Shown in pieces: positions 9,901-18,674 of a stretch of 64,000 nt of DNA (position 1 is its first letter; each line of letters starts with the position of its first letter). The position numbers and the translations under genes were made by a program. A model generated the notes under the pieces. That model was given only the letters and a program-made list of their open reading frames with translations. It was not told where the DNA came from and did no database searches. The stretch comes from an uncultured Ruminiclostridium sp. (lineage in GTDB: Bacteria > Bacillota > Clostridia > Oscillospirales > Acutalibacteraceae): NCBI GenBank assembly GCA_902490005.1, contig CABUCM010000006.1, positions 1 through 64,000 on the forward strand, given 5' to 3'.

Positions 9901-9922
9901 CTGGCTATTATTAGAGAAGTAA
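6902..9922 (+). CDS. Clan GH-A-like glycoside hydrolase with GATase1-like domains
   Basis: 1006 aa from the TTG at 6902, chosen because AAGGAG (6888-6893) is 8 nt upstream; the GTG at 6893 overlaps that site. Residues ~1-90 and ~750-850 resemble class-I-glutamine-amidotransferase/ThuA-like folds (YFSNGGGLFHLGG; LLIFPLYGLGF). The middle is a probable TIM barrel: WDLDNEPNEG gives a candidate acid/base E550 of the NEP type, and FVLQEAHYP (E616) is a candidate nucleophile, though the spacing is shorter than usual for GH-A. No signal peptide, so it acts in the cytoplasm on imported oligosaccharide, perhaps as a beta-galactosidase-like enzyme. Exact GH family not recognised. Confidence 0.7.
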   Translation: MRIAILIEPTMPSRFFNADIKKLFLPFPQIELVFQDVADILKNGVRGEVFLNSHGEIYPYVIEDTLYEYFSNGGGLFHLGGSPFETAVIHQDGEWVPMIRTFGDSRDNAGFGPLDKEFDYFRAKLGFTVYTPPDLDNATDSLRIVFQSKLCGCEELPLTIPPKGLDIAATAQLRLFQPQLDLMDHRAYMARPIVRETIHTASVVSPVGKKIANIMHLVKAWGNPYRKEQKQWLPPWALYCGEVKEDFPEVILKTMIDWLACETNLKEPQMDFASIHPGEESRVVCYMTHPLPAGWRIRGQMSPVTREGWLKKEAPQYCETVCEMTESSADISVPYDPSALLIKILFELLDENGRIRDYAETGVVCWQPETLPAPKVTANGTYFDIERQGKKEKSRWISGTNWQDRYLFGFSFHNPNPSRIAGDALDMADTGLLFVRPHFFMPGWFRAVPGQVYEEGFSQMYEDFETGPLLSEKHMRALEAHIMLFCSAGLVFMPSVYTNLGSDMGSPSHWMGTSRLFVVPELIENQKRFARQIMDRFGSIQGISWDLDNEPNEGIDLAGKWLSEHKEIWGKTGQMVGVGLFLQHNNMLLGESADWHSQHGKPLDIFHTGKPFVLQEAHYPVPCTRSGEQELEYHLNNGIALTLMWGGGGFMPWNWNMSHMNWRYRGGWVDFWDLHLGICVHADGTPRTGRRILKNWSAFLDGVEFDQSGNEQVVFVYPKICLPGKGSFEYLDLLYQKKIKFCAVNDEDLAGFDLSGTKLLIFPLYGLGFRESSWEKANQFVQNGGVVWAHNDNLSVDEQGNIVKNRSIPEKTQIESKGNGHFYWCLGWNIDKDKNSDFDPDMVVLDSILDQMELSHYTENEWPVKNGVMRFTHYLDENAVMLTHEWNSKNAVPEKNTVSQIEVLDRAGGLERFWTNGERCADLGAMRLEGTGEFFVIKRNTGEYLVSAQNLTITGEIEGLRISLVELKPSGEYEKLNYSVDCHTESTQMKVLLEGWEKAHWLLLEK

Positions 9923-9965
9923 TCGGTGAAACAGCGAAACAATGAAAGTTTATGGAGGGAAAGCA

Positions 9966-12035
9966 ATGAGTATAGAGCTCAATACCAAAAGCATGAGGCT
10001 GGAATTTGACGAAGAGACAGGGGCGGTATATCGGATTACTGCCTTAGAAACCGGATGGGATATCATGAACAGCAAGGAAAGCGGGCTGTCCTGGAAGATT
10101 ATGATTCCGCTGTCTGAGGAGCTGCGGAACAACGACGTTTTGGGAGAGAGGCAGAAATTAACCTTTTACCAGGTTGATGAGGATAAGGTTGTTTTCCACT
10201 GGGATCGAATTCATTCGGAACGGGGCGGGGAACACGAGATCTCGGTTACGCTGGCCGTTCGCGCGGAAGGTCGTCAGGCGGTGTATGAAATGGAGATCGA
10301 TAACCGCAGCGGGTATATGGTGGAAAATGTGTACTGCCCATATCTTGGGGCGCTGACCCCGCCGGCGGGGGCTCCGTGGCTGAAGCTTTTCGCGCCCAAG
10401 TACGGTGCGGCGGAGGAAAAAATGGTTTGGCCCCAGTTCACCAATACGTTCCATTACTGCGGGGTGGATTACCCGGCGATGATTACGGGAGACGTTGGTT
10501 CTCCCGCGGTGCCTTTTGTTTTGCTGCGGACGCCTAACCAGGGGTTGTATATGGGCGTGAAAACAAACACCTGCGATTATGTGGCGTGGTATGGGGAGTT
10601 AAGACCAGGCTGGGAATCTTCTATTGATTCCCGGGTTTGCGCTGGGAATACTTTAGCGGGAAAGCCGGTGCAGACTCGTTTCGCGGCATTGCATGTTCCC
10701 TATATTAAGCCCGGAGAAAAACGCAAATTGCCCGCTGTTGCCCTGGAAGCGTATCAAGGCGGCTGGAATCAGGGCGCGGATATTTATGCCGGCTGGAGAA
10801 AAAGCTGGATGTCTTACGCAAAGGGCCCCAAATGGGCCAGAGAGCCTCATGCCTGGCAGCAGCTTCATATCAATTCGCCGGAAGACGAATTACGGCTCAA
10901 ATTTATCGATCTGCCGAAAGTAGCGGCTGAGTGTAAAAAACATGGCGTCAAAGCGATACAGCTTGTAGGCTGGAACGACGGCGGCCAGGACCAAGGGAAT
11001 CCGTCGCACAGCCCTGACCCGCGGCTGGGAACCTTTGATGAGCTGAAAGAAGCGATTAAGGCCTGTCAGGAATTAGGGGTAAAGGTCATCCTGTTCGCTA
11101 AGTTTGTCTGGGCTGACCGAGGAACCAAATGGTTCCGGGAAGAACTTGTGAATATGGCGGTAAAAGACCCTTATGGAGATTACTATCTGCATCCCGGATA
11201 TAAATATCAGACCGGAACACAGCTTTTGGACCTCAACACAAAGCGCCTGATCCCCATGTGCTTTGGGTCAGAGGATTACATGAAAATTTGTGAGAAAGAA
11301 TTTTTAAAGATGGTGGAATTAGGAGCGGACGGCATTCTAATCGACGAGTGTATGCACCACGGACCCGCTCAGCTATGCTTCGATGAGAGCCACGGACACC
11401 GGTACGGATGGCCGGTTTACGCCAACGATAGGCTTTTGATCGAACGGTTCCGGGCGTTAGAAGGCGTGCCGGAGGACTTTCTGATTGCCGGAGAGGCCTG
11501 CTATGACTGGGAAATGGAAGCCTATGAGCTTTCTTATTTCCGGTCGGAGGATAAGGAGTATCTCCCGTTATCCCGCTATTTATGGCCGCAGGCGCAGTAT
11601 ATGACGGCGGTGACTGGGTTCAACGACAGAAATATGCTGAATCAATGCCTGATGTACCGGTTTGTCATCAGCTATGAGCCGTATAACTTTAAGGGAAGCT
11701 TAGAGGATTATCCGGAAACAATGGCATATGGGAAAAAGGTGGATGAGATCAGAGAAGAGTACCGAAAATGGTTCTGGGACGGAGAATTCCAGGGAACGAA
11801 GGGCGCCGCAGTGTCGGCGGTGGATGGCGGGTCCTTTGAAACCTATGGGGTATTTACGGCGGAGGACAGCAGCATTGGGGTGGTATTATGCAATTATGAG
11901 GATACTGCCCGGTGCGTCAATGTAAACGCGGAGGCCGGCAGACTGAAAAGATACCGTCTAGTGGAAGACGAAGCATGGAAACCGATTGTGGGGGGAGTGG
12001 TTCTGCCGCCCCGGTCAGCGGCCATCGTGCTATAA
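9966..12035 (+). CDS. DUF6259-type protein, probable glycoside hydrolase-like TIM barrel
   Basis: 689 aa from ATG 9966, which follows GGAGGG; an upstream in-frame ATG at 9942 lacks a ribosome site. Residues ~1-270 look like a beta-sandwich (galactose-mutarotase-like), then a barrel with VKAIQLVGWNDGG, VKVILFAKFVWADRG and GADGILIDECMHHGP; the Asp in GILIDE is a plausible catalytic residue by analogy with retaining alpha-glycosidases. Cytoplasmic, no signal. It lies 43 bp after the GH-A-like gene and just before the GH2 gene, so the three probably act on one glycan. A second family member is encoded at 41691-43877. Biochemical activity of the family is not known to me. Confidence 0.7.
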   Translation: MSIELNTKSMRLEFDEETGAVYRITALETGWDIMNSKESGLSWKIMIPLSEELRNNDVLGERQKLTFYQVDEDKVVFHWDRIHSERGGEHEISVTLAVRAEGRQAVYEMEIDNRSGYMVENVYCPYLGALTPPAGAPWLKLFAPKYGAAEEKMVWPQFTNTFHYCGVDYPAMITGDVGSPAVPFVLLRTPNQGLYMGVKTNTCDYVAWYGELRPGWESSIDSRVCAGNTLAGKPVQTRFAALHVPYIKPGEKRKLPAVALEAYQGGWNQGADIYAGWRKSWMSYAKGPKWAREPHAWQQLHINSPEDELRLKFIDLPKVAAECKKHGVKAIQLVGWNDGGQDQGNPSHSPDPRLGTFDELKEAIKACQELGVKVILFAKFVWADRGTKWFREELVNMAVKDPYGDYYLHPGYKYQTGTQLLDLNTKRLIPMCFGSEDYMKICEKEFLKMVELGADGILIDECMHHGPAQLCFDESHGHRYGWPVYANDRLLIERFRALEGVPEDFLIAGEACYDWEMEAYELSYFRSEDKEYLPLSRYLWPQAQYMTAVTGFNDRNMLNQCLMYRFVISYEPYNFKGSLEDYPETMAYGKKVDEIREEYRKWFWDGEFQGTKGAAVSAVDGGSFETYGVFTAEDSSIGVVLCNYEDTARCVNVNAEAGRLKRYRLVEDEAWKPIVGGVVLPPRSAAIVL

Positions 12036-12059
12036 AGGCAGAGAGGTGAGAAAATATCT

Positions 12060-13877
12060 ATGGAAGATTGCGCTAAGGGAAAGGAACTCATGGGGAATTT
12101 AGAGAAAAGCGTGACTCACCAACAGGTTTGCTCCTGTTACCCGCGGCCGGATCTCGCGCGGGAGAACTGGGAATGTTTGAACGGGGAATGGGAATTTGAA
12201 TTTGACAGAGAAAAAAGGCTTCAGACAGCGGAACAGGCGTTAGAGGCAAAATTTGAGGAGAAAATTCAGGTGCCCTTCTGTTACCAAAGCCAGGCCAGCG
12301 GGATCGGCAGGACTGAGGACTGGGATACGGTCTGGTACCGGCGGGAATTTAGGCTAAGTCCAGAGCAGCGGAATGGCAGTGTGCAGCTTCATTTCGGAGC
12401 GGTGGACTATGAGGCGCAAGTGTGGGTTAACGGCCGCTGCGCGGGAACTCATCGAGGCGGCCATACCTCGTTTTCTTTTGATATAACCCATCTGGTAGAA
12501 GAAAGGAACACCCTGCTGGTAAAGGCGGTGGATACGCTGGCCTGCGACCGCCCCCGGGGCAAGCAAAGCTGGAAAGGAAGGACTTTCGGCTGTTGGTATA
12601 CGCCGACAACAGGAATCTGGCAAAGCGTATGGCTGACCTTTACATCGCGGGCGTATCTGACGGCGGTGAGAATTACTCCAAACCTAGACGCCCTAACAGC
12701 GGAAGTAGAGGTTGAGGCGAAAAACGCTCAGAATATGGAAGTAAGGCTGAAAGCCCATTATGAGGTGGACGGAGAAAAGAAAGAAGCAAGAGCCGCAGCT
12801 CAGATTTCTGTAAATGAAAAAGGCCGGGGAATATTGGTGTTCCCGGACTATGACCACCGTGCGGTGAACGACTTCTATTGGAGCCCGGAACACCCCAACC
12901 TGATTGGGGTAACAGCAGAGCTGTGGATGGATGAAAATTGCCTGGACCGGGTAGAGACCTATTTTGGAATGCGGAAAATCAGCGTTCACAACGGACAGCT
13001 GCTGCTGAATAACCGGCCGTATTTCCAGCGGCTGGTATTGGATCAGGGCTACTGGCGGGAAACCCTGCTGACGCCGCCTAGTGAGGAAGCCATCAAAAAA
13101 GATATTGAATTGACCAAGGCGATGGGATTCAATGGTGCGAGAAAACATCAGAAGATGGAAGATCCTCGGTATTACTATTGGGCGGATAAATTGGGATTGC
13201 TGGTATGGGGAGAAATGCCCAGCTCCTATGAGTTCAACGATACGGCGATGAGGGGCACCTATCGGGAACTAATGGAATTTGTGGAAAGGGACTATAATCA
13301 TCCGTGTATTGTTTGCTGGGTGCCGCTGAATGAAAGCTGGGGTGTCAGCAACATTATGAACGACCCGAGACAGCAGGATTACGCCAGATCGCTGTATTAC
13401 ATGCTGAAAGCGCTGGATCCAGGCAGGGTGGTCAGCACCAATGACGGCTGGGAACACGTGGATGAAAACGATATCTGTTCCCTGCACGATTACGCCCTGT
13501 TTGAGGATAATCTGGATAAATATGACGATCCGGGATACTACACAGAAAGGAATGTGGAGCATCGGCTGCCCAACGCGTCGGGTAACCGCTACCACGGCGA
13601 GCCGGTAATGGTGACGGAATACGGCGGCGTGGCGCTGCAAGGCGGAGCCGAGGGCGCCTGGGGCTATTATGAGGCGGCAAGCAGCCAGGAAGAATTTTTG
13701 AAGCGTATTAGGGAAACGACAGAAAAGTTTATAAGCAGCAGAGGAAGATTCTCAGGGTTCTGCTATACCCAGCTGACAGATGTGATGCAGGAAGTAAACG
13801 GCCTGTTGGACATGGATCGTAATCCCAAGGCGCCGCTTGAGAGGCTAAAAGAAATCTTCGGACGGAAATTTTATTAA
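12060..13877 (+). CDS. Glycoside hydrolase family 2 (beta-galactosidase/beta-glucuronidase-like)
   Basis: 605 aa. Order: jelly-roll sugar-binding domain (~20-190, YPRPDLARENWECLNGEWEF), Ig-like domain (~190-300), TIM barrel (~305-605). Acid/base is E425 in PLNESWG and the nucleophile is E520 in VTEYGG, both canonical for GH2. The ATG at 12060 follows AGGTGA; an alternative ATG at 12090 is possible. No signal peptide, so intracellular. It follows the DUF6259 gene by 24 bp and precedes dgoD, so release of galactose, galacturonate or a related sugar for the galactonate branch is plausible. Specificity cannot be read from sequence. Confidence 0.9.
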   Translation: MEDCAKGKELMGNLEKSVTHQQVCSCYPRPDLARENWECLNGEWEFEFDREKRLQTAEQALEAKFEEKIQVPFCYQSQASGIGRTEDWDTVWYRREFRLSPEQRNGSVQLHFGAVDYEAQVWVNGRCAGTHRGGHTSFSFDITHLVEERNTLLVKAVDTLACDRPRGKQSWKGRTFGCWYTPTTGIWQSVWLTFTSRAYLTAVRITPNLDALTAEVEVEAKNAQNMEVRLKAHYEVDGEKKEARAAAQISVNEKGRGILVFPDYDHRAVNDFYWSPEHPNLIGVTAELWMDENCLDRVETYFGMRKISVHNGQLLLNNRPYFQRLVLDQGYWRETLLTPPSEEAIKKDIELTKAMGFNGARKHQKMEDPRYYYWADKLGLLVWGEMPSSYEFNDTAMRGTYRELMEFVERDYNHPCIVCWVPLNESWGVSNIMNDPRQQDYARSLYYMLKALDPGRVVSTNDGWEHVDENDICSLHDYALFEDNLDKYDDPGYYTERNVEHRLPNASGNRYHGEPVMVTEYGGVALQGGAEGAWGYYEAASSQEEFLKRIRETTEKFISSRGRFSGFCYTQLTDVMQEVNGLLDMDRNPKAPLERLKEIFGRKFY

Positions 13878-14085
13878 TCCGGAGAAATGGCGAGCGAGGG
13901 CAGGGGAAAATCCGCCTGCATCGCTGAAAGGGCTGTAAAAGAAAAGCTAAAAACCCACGGGAAATCCAAGACGCTGTTTTGTGGGAAAAAGCTGGCGGAA
14001 AGTTAATGTAAACCTGTAAAAGCAGGGAGAACCGCTGCTTTTTGGAGGGAAAACGCAAAGGAAAGCAATCGGCTCCCGCCGGCGG
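13878..14085 (+). other. Intergenic stretch with weak hairpins, no gene seen
   Basis: No open frame with coding character. A weak terminator-like hairpin (AAAAGCAG, 9-nt loop, CTGCTTTT, at 14018-14042) is followed by only one or two more T residues. The missing N-terminal half of the aldolase fragment that follows is not detectable here. Confidence 0.5.
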
Positions 14086-14385
14086 TTGGCCAATCAGCCG
14101 GAGACAGAAAGCGGAAAAACAAAAACCATGAAGCTGTTTCCGGCAGGCTCGATGCCATTGAATTATGTGAAAAGCCTAAAGGGGCCTTTTGAACAGGGGG
14201 ACTATGTAGCTATTGGCGGTGTTTCGCCTGAGAATTTCAAGGAATTTTTAGCGGCGGGCTATCTGGGGGTTGGCATGGCCAGCAATCTGGTGCCTAAGGA
14301 GGCGGCTGCAAAGGGAGATTGGAATGCGTGTGCCGCCGCAGTGCTGAAAATTACAGAGGGACTGAAAAAAGAACAGTGCCTCTGA
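14086..14385 (+). pseudogene. C-terminal fragment of KDPG/KDPGal aldolase
   Basis: The last ~90 residues match the C-terminal half of 2-dehydro-3-deoxy-6-phosphogluconate/galactonate aldolases: KLFPAGSMPLNYVKSLKGPF holds the Schiff-base Lys, then YVAIGGVSPENFKEFLAAGY and GVGMASNLV. A full enzyme is ~205-215 aa; here at most 99 aa are open and the N-terminal ~half of the (beta/alpha)8 barrel is missing, as is a ribosome site. It is therefore very likely inactive. Its position directly before dgoD is that of dgoA in galactonate operons, so the pathway seems to have lost this step locally. Confidence 0.8.
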
Positions 14386-14444
14386 TTTTCACAGGGGAAC
14401 CGCAGGAGCAGCTCAGTAAAAGCTATAAAATAGGAGTGTTTTAG

Positions 14445-15593
14445 ATGAAAATTATAGAGGTGAACACCTATACTGTAAGGCCGCGCTGGGGATTTGTGGA
14501 AATCATAGCGGATAATGGCCTGGCCGGATGGGGAGAAGCGGTGCTGGAGGGGCACTGCGGGGCGGTTTTGGCATGTGTGGAGGAGATGAAGCCCTATCTG
14601 ATCGGGGCGAACCCCGGAAGAATCGAAGATATTTGGACCCTCCTTTACCGGGCTGGATTTTATCGTGGCGGCGGAGTTCTGATGAGCGCGATTTCGGGAA
14701 TCGACCAGGCCTTGTGGGATATGAAAGGAAAGACCTTTGGGGTTCCGGTATATGAATTAATGGGCGGCGCCTGCCGGGACCGCATGAAGGTTTACAGCTG
14801 GATCGGCGGCGACCGTCCCAGCGACGTGGGAAAGGCCGCGCTGGAACGGAAAAACGCCGGCTTTCAAGCGGTTAAGATGAACGCCACGGAGGAATTGCAG
14901 ATGATCGATTCCTATGATAAAATTGACGCCGTATTAGAACGGGTGGCGGCAATCCGCGAGCAATGCGGGAAGTATTTCGGAATCGCTATTGATTTTCACG
15001 GCCGCGTGCATAAGCCAATGGCGAAAATCCTGGCGAAAAAACTGGAAGAATTTGATCCGATGTTTATTGAGGAGCCGGTTTTATGCGAAAATATGGAATA
15101 CTTTCCTGAAATCGCCGCGGCGTGTAATATTCCAATCGCCACCGGCGAGCGGTTGTTCAGCAAATACGATTTTAAACGGCTGCTGAAAACAGGCGGCGTG
15201 GATATTATCCAGCCTGACCTGAGCCACGGGGGAGGCCTGACGGAGACCAGGAAAATCGCTTCCATGGCGGAAGCCTTTGACGTGGCTTTGGCCCCCCACT
15301 GCCCGCTGGGCCCGATTGCTCTGGCCAGCTGTCTGAATGTGGACGCCGTCAGCTACAACGCGGTGATCCAGGAGCAAAGCATTGGAATCCATTATAATGT
15401 AGGGAAAAGCGTGCTGGACTATGTAAAAAATCAGGAGGATTTCCAATTCAAGAATGGCTTTATTGATTTGCCGGTAAAGCCTGGCTTGGGGGTTGAGGTC
15501 AACAAGGATTTGGTCCTCCGGGAAAATCAAAATCCTCATCAGTGGAAGAATCCCGTTTGGCGCCATACCGACGGTTCTATTGCTGAATGGTAA
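14445..15593 (+). CDS. dgoD: D-galactonate dehydratase
   Basis: 382 aa, the length of the E. coli enzyme and very similar to it throughout (YRAGFYRGG, MSAISGIDQALWDMKGK, SWIGGDRP, LAPHCPLGPIALASCL, C-terminal WRHTDGSIAEW). Enolase superfamily: converts D-galactonate to 2-dehydro-3-deoxy-D-galactonate. Metal and acid/base residues are visible in DFHGRV, FIEEPV, TGERLFS and APHCPLG. Starts at ATG 14445 after a TAGGAGTG ribosome site and is followed by a terminator. The partner aldolase just upstream is truncated and no kinase is nearby, so the product must be handled by enzymes elsewhere, or the substrate is a related aldonate. Confidence 0.93.
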   Translation: MKIIEVNTYTVRPRWGFVEIIADNGLAGWGEAVLEGHCGAVLACVEEMKPYLIGANPGRIEDIWTLLYRAGFYRGGGVLMSAISGIDQALWDMKGKTFGVPVYELMGGACRDRMKVYSWIGGDRPSDVGKAALERKNAGFQAVKMNATEELQMIDSYDKIDAVLERVAAIREQCGKYFGIAIDFHGRVHKPMAKILAKKLEEFDPMFIEEPVLCENMEYFPEIAAACNIPIATGERLFSKYDFKRLLKTGGVDIIQPDLSHGGGLTETRKIASMAEAFDVALAPHCPLGPIALASCLNVDAVSYNAVIQEQSIGIHYNVGKSVLDYVKNQEDFQFKNGFIDLPVKPGLGVEVNKDLVLRENQNPHQWKNPVWRHTDGSIAEW

Positions 15594-15665
15594 ATCCAGA
15601 AAAGGTGGAAACGAGAAATCCATCAAAGGAAAAGCGAGGGTTTTAATTTTTTGGTTTTCTTTTGT

Positions 15666-15697
15666 AATGCCCCGGCTGACGGCCGGGGCATTTTTTG
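15666..15697 (+). terminator. Rho-independent terminator after dgoD
   Basis: ATGCCCCGGC (15667-15676) pairs with GCCGGGGCAT (15682-15691) across a short loop and is followed by a T run. Confidence 0.92.
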
Positions 15698-15779
15698 CTT
15701 CCCCTAGTACCGCTTCAACCATACCGGCAGAATAAATACCTCGCCCTCTTGCCGAAACCGGAGAATCGAAAAGAACTCC

Positions 15780-15935
15780 TTGGTAACTGCGGGGCAGAAA
15801 TCGAAGCGGGGCGATGTCATCGGCTATGTGGGTACCACAGAAAATTCTACCGGAAACCACCTGAATTTTGAGGCCTGGCAGAACGGAGGGCATACCCCGA
15901 TGCCCTTGGTTTTTAACACGCAGGAACTACATTGA
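15780..15935 (+). pseudogene. Degraded C-terminal fragment of an M23 peptidase
   Basis: In frame from about 15780 to the TGA at 15933-15935 the sequence reads KRGDVIGYVGTTENSTGNHL followed by NFEAWQNGG, which matches the conserved end of M23/LytM peptidases (KGDxIGxVGxTGxSTGxHLHFE), with the catalytic-region HLHFE changed to HLNFE. No start codon or complete domain precedes it and upstream similarity appears only in shifted frames. A relic. The following 15936-16107 holds nothing recognisable. Confidence 0.65.
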
Positions 15936-16107
15936 GAACTTTATTGGGATTAAAACTTTTTATAATAAGATAACGCCGTTTTTCATTATCCTTTGGAATT
16001 TTCTTCACGTTATCCTTGGCGCTGATGCGGAGCATTTTTACCTAGCTCCAGTTGTTAAAGCTTCTTTATTCACATGGGCTTTTGGACGCGCACTTTTAGA
16101 GCTGGAT

Positions 16108-18669
16108 TTAAACTAAATACCTCTTTAACAAGCGGGTCAGATCCAGAATGTCAATAGGCTTTGCTATGTGGGCGTTCATACCGCATTCTAAGCAATGCTG
16201 TATATCGTCGGAAAAAGCGTCTGCGCTCATAGCTATAATCGGAACAGATAGAGCATCAGGATGATCAAGTCTCCGGATTGCCTGTGTAGCATCATATCCT
16301 GTCATATGGGGCATACGGATATCCATGAGAATGGCATCGTAATACCCCGCTGGTGATTTTTGAAACTTGTCTAGACATATTTGGCCATCTTCTGCCCAAT
16401 CCAGTTCTACCCCCAAGTCAGCGAGTAACTCACTTGCAACCTCCCAGTTGAGCTCATTATCCTCGGCAAGTAAGATGCGGCGTCCAGATAGATCAATATT
16501 TTGGTTCAATGCTTGGTCGTCATGTTCCGCTTCAATATCCACATACTGCCGTAAAGAATGATATAGCGTTGATTTGAAAAGCGGCTTGGAGATAAAGCCA
16601 CTGACGCCCGCTTCACGGGCCTCCGTCTCAAATTCGCTCCAGTCGTATGCGGAAATCAGCAGAATTGGCACCTCTTTTCCTAGATTATGCCGGATTTCCC
16701 TTGCAACCTGAATCCCATTCATACCAGGTAATTTCCAATCTAATAGGATGATTTGATAATCCTCTCTCTTTTTGTGGTGTTGAATTACCAGTTCTATTGC
16801 TTTTTCCCCGCTCAGTGTCCATTCAGCTTTTATTCCCATGGATTTTAGGGTGTTGATAGCCGTTTTACACACCAATTCATCATCATCGGCTACCAGCATA
16901 TTCCAAGAAGGAAGAACCATGTCCATTTCTACTGCAACCGCTTTTTCAATATCAAACGTGAGATGAAATTCGGTGCCTTTATCAAGCTCGCTTTTTATAT
17001 CGATGGTTCCTTCCATTGCGTCCACAATATACTTCGTTATGGCCATTCCCAAACCGGCGCCCTCAGTCTTATGTATTCTGGCTCCATCCGCACGGCTATA
17101 GGATTCATATATTTTGTTAAGAAAATCTGGAGACATGCCAATTCCATTATCCTTGACCTTAATATGAATCCGGACAAAGTTTTCCCCTTTTGGAGATTTT
17201 TCTTCAAAAAGGGATAATTGTATCGAGCCGCCCTCGGGTGTATACTTCGTTGCATTTGACAAGAGATTTAGCAAAACCTGACTTAAGCGGACACTATCGC
17301 ACCATACATTCTCTGTAAGAATATTTTCAATACGTATGTCAAAGGTTTGCTTTTTAGCCTTAACCTGTGGCTGCATAACATTAACAATACCTTCAACAAT
17401 TTCCTTTAATGAAATTTGTTCTGTGGATAGAGTTAATTTACCGCTTTCAATTTTAGACATATCCAAAACATCATTAATAAGCCCTAATAGATGTTTACTC
17501 GACAATGTAATCTTTTTAAGGCAATTCTGCACCTGTTTCCGGTCGTCTATGTGGGCTGTAGCAATCGCGGTCATGCCTACAATCGCATTCATGGGTGTAC
17601 GGATATCATGGCTCATATTCGCTAAAAATTCACTTTTAGCTCTGCTTGCCTCAAATGCCTCCTGACGGGACTCATCCAATTCACGTAGCTGAGAACGGGT
17701 CATAAAGAAATACCGCAAAAAAATCAATGTCAGAATGATTAATATAGAAACGCAGGACAACACAGTGATAAACACTCGTTGGCCGCTTAGGTCGTTTATG
17801 GTACCATCCAAGGAACTATAGGGCATTACTGATATTAAATACCATTCAGAATAGGGTAATGGCATTCCATAAATTTGCTGCATTTCGCCATCTGTTTCAA
17901 ATGTTGTTGCATATTCTTGGCTGTTTTTTAACGCAGTGCTCAATCCTTTAACGGAATTCTCGGCGGGCAGCTCATTTGTAGATAGATCAAGATACTTCCG
18001 CAATTCTTGGAAGAATTGCTGTAGTTCATGGTTGGGGTTTTTGATTACAAAACTGCCGTCTGGCCTGATAATATGATAATGTATCAGTTGATTTTCATCT
18101 TTTAAGGAAAGAAAATCAGTAATATATTCCAGTGGAACCGCCGCAACCAGGCCAGTGCTCCTATCGCCATTTTGCATCGGATAAGCAGCGTCAACGCCAA
18201 ACAATACCACTTCATTTCCAGCAGAGTCAATGCCAACAGCGACTCGTTGTTCCCCCTGTACTAATGCTTCTACAAAAGGTTCTGGGTTCAACGGCCGTAT
18301 AGGCTTTCCAGAAAGCGTCTGAAAATCCCCTTCGGTAGAACAAAGCGCCAAATAGCCAAAGTCTCTGACTCTCGCCCTGTAAACAAGTTCGTCATATAGT
18401 TGCTCTTTATCGTTGTTATCTGTTGGGACAACGGAAACAATACCGCCGACCTGATTAAAACGCAATTTGATAACGCTTTCAAAGTGCCTGGACATTTGTT
18501 CATTCATTCCAGACATATAGATTTCTCCAATTTCGCAAACGGCTTTTTCACTTTTTCGGCTCATATAAATTCCGAGCGAGCTGAAAACAATAATACTAAA
18601 GATCAAAAGCCCAACAAAACTGCATATTAGAAATCTTGTGGTGTAGTTCTTCTTTTTACTGTTTTCCAT
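16108..18669 (-). CDS. Hybrid sensor histidine kinase with two receiver domains
   Basis: 853 aa. Membrane segments at ~13-33 and ~300-322 enclose a ~265-residue extracellular sensor of Cache-like type. Then HisKA with H354 in NMSHDIRTPMNAIVGM, HATPase (N box LLNLLSNATKY ~467, G boxes DNGIGM ~507 and GAGLGMAI ~537), and two receiver domains with phospho-acceptor candidates D644 (ILLDWKLPGMNG) and D783 (ILMDIRMPHMTG). It starts 5 nt after the HPt gene, giving a complete His-Asp-His-Asp relay kit. No dedicated output regulator is adjacent on that strand; the GntR-type gene upstream is divergent. The signal is unknown. Confidence 0.95.
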   Translation of the reverse strand: MENSKKKNYTTRFLICSFVGLLIFSIIVFSSLGIYMSRKSEKAVCEIGEIYMSGMNEQMSRHFESVIKLRFNQVGGIVSVVPTDNNDKEQLYDELVYRARVRDFGYLALCSTEGDFQTLSGKPIRPLNPEPFVEALVQGEQRVAVGIDSAGNEVVLFGVDAAYPMQNGDRSTGLVAAVPLEYITDFLSLKDENQLIHYHIIRPDGSFVIKNPNHELQQFFQELRKYLDLSTNELPAENSVKGLSTALKNSQEYATTFETDGEMQQIYGMPLPYSEWYLISVMPYSSLDGTINDLSGQRVFITVLSCVSILIILTLIFLRYFFMTRSQLRELDESRQEAFEASRAKSEFLANMSHDIRTPMNAIVGMTAIATAHIDDRKQVQNCLKKITLSSKHLLGLINDVLDMSKIESGKLTLSTEQISLKEIVEGIVNVMQPQVKAKKQTFDIRIENILTENVWCDSVRLSQVLLNLLSNATKYTPEGGSIQLSLFEEKSPKGENFVRIHIKVKDNGIGMSPDFLNKIYESYSRADGARIHKTEGAGLGMAITKYIVDAMEGTIDIKSELDKGTEFHLTFDIEKAVAVEMDMVLPSWNMLVADDDELVCKTAINTLKSMGIKAEWTLSGEKAIELVIQHHKKREDYQIILLDWKLPGMNGIQVAREIRHNLGKEVPILLISAYDWSEFETEAREAGVSGFISKPLFKSTLYHSLRQYVDIEAEHDDQALNQNIDLSGRRILLAEDNELNWEVASELLADLGVELDWAEDGQICLDKFQKSPAGYYDAILMDIRMPHMTGYDATQAIRRLDHPDALSVPIIAMSADAFSDDIQHCLECGMNAHIAKPIDILDLTRLLKRYLV

Positions 18670-18674
18670 TGCAG

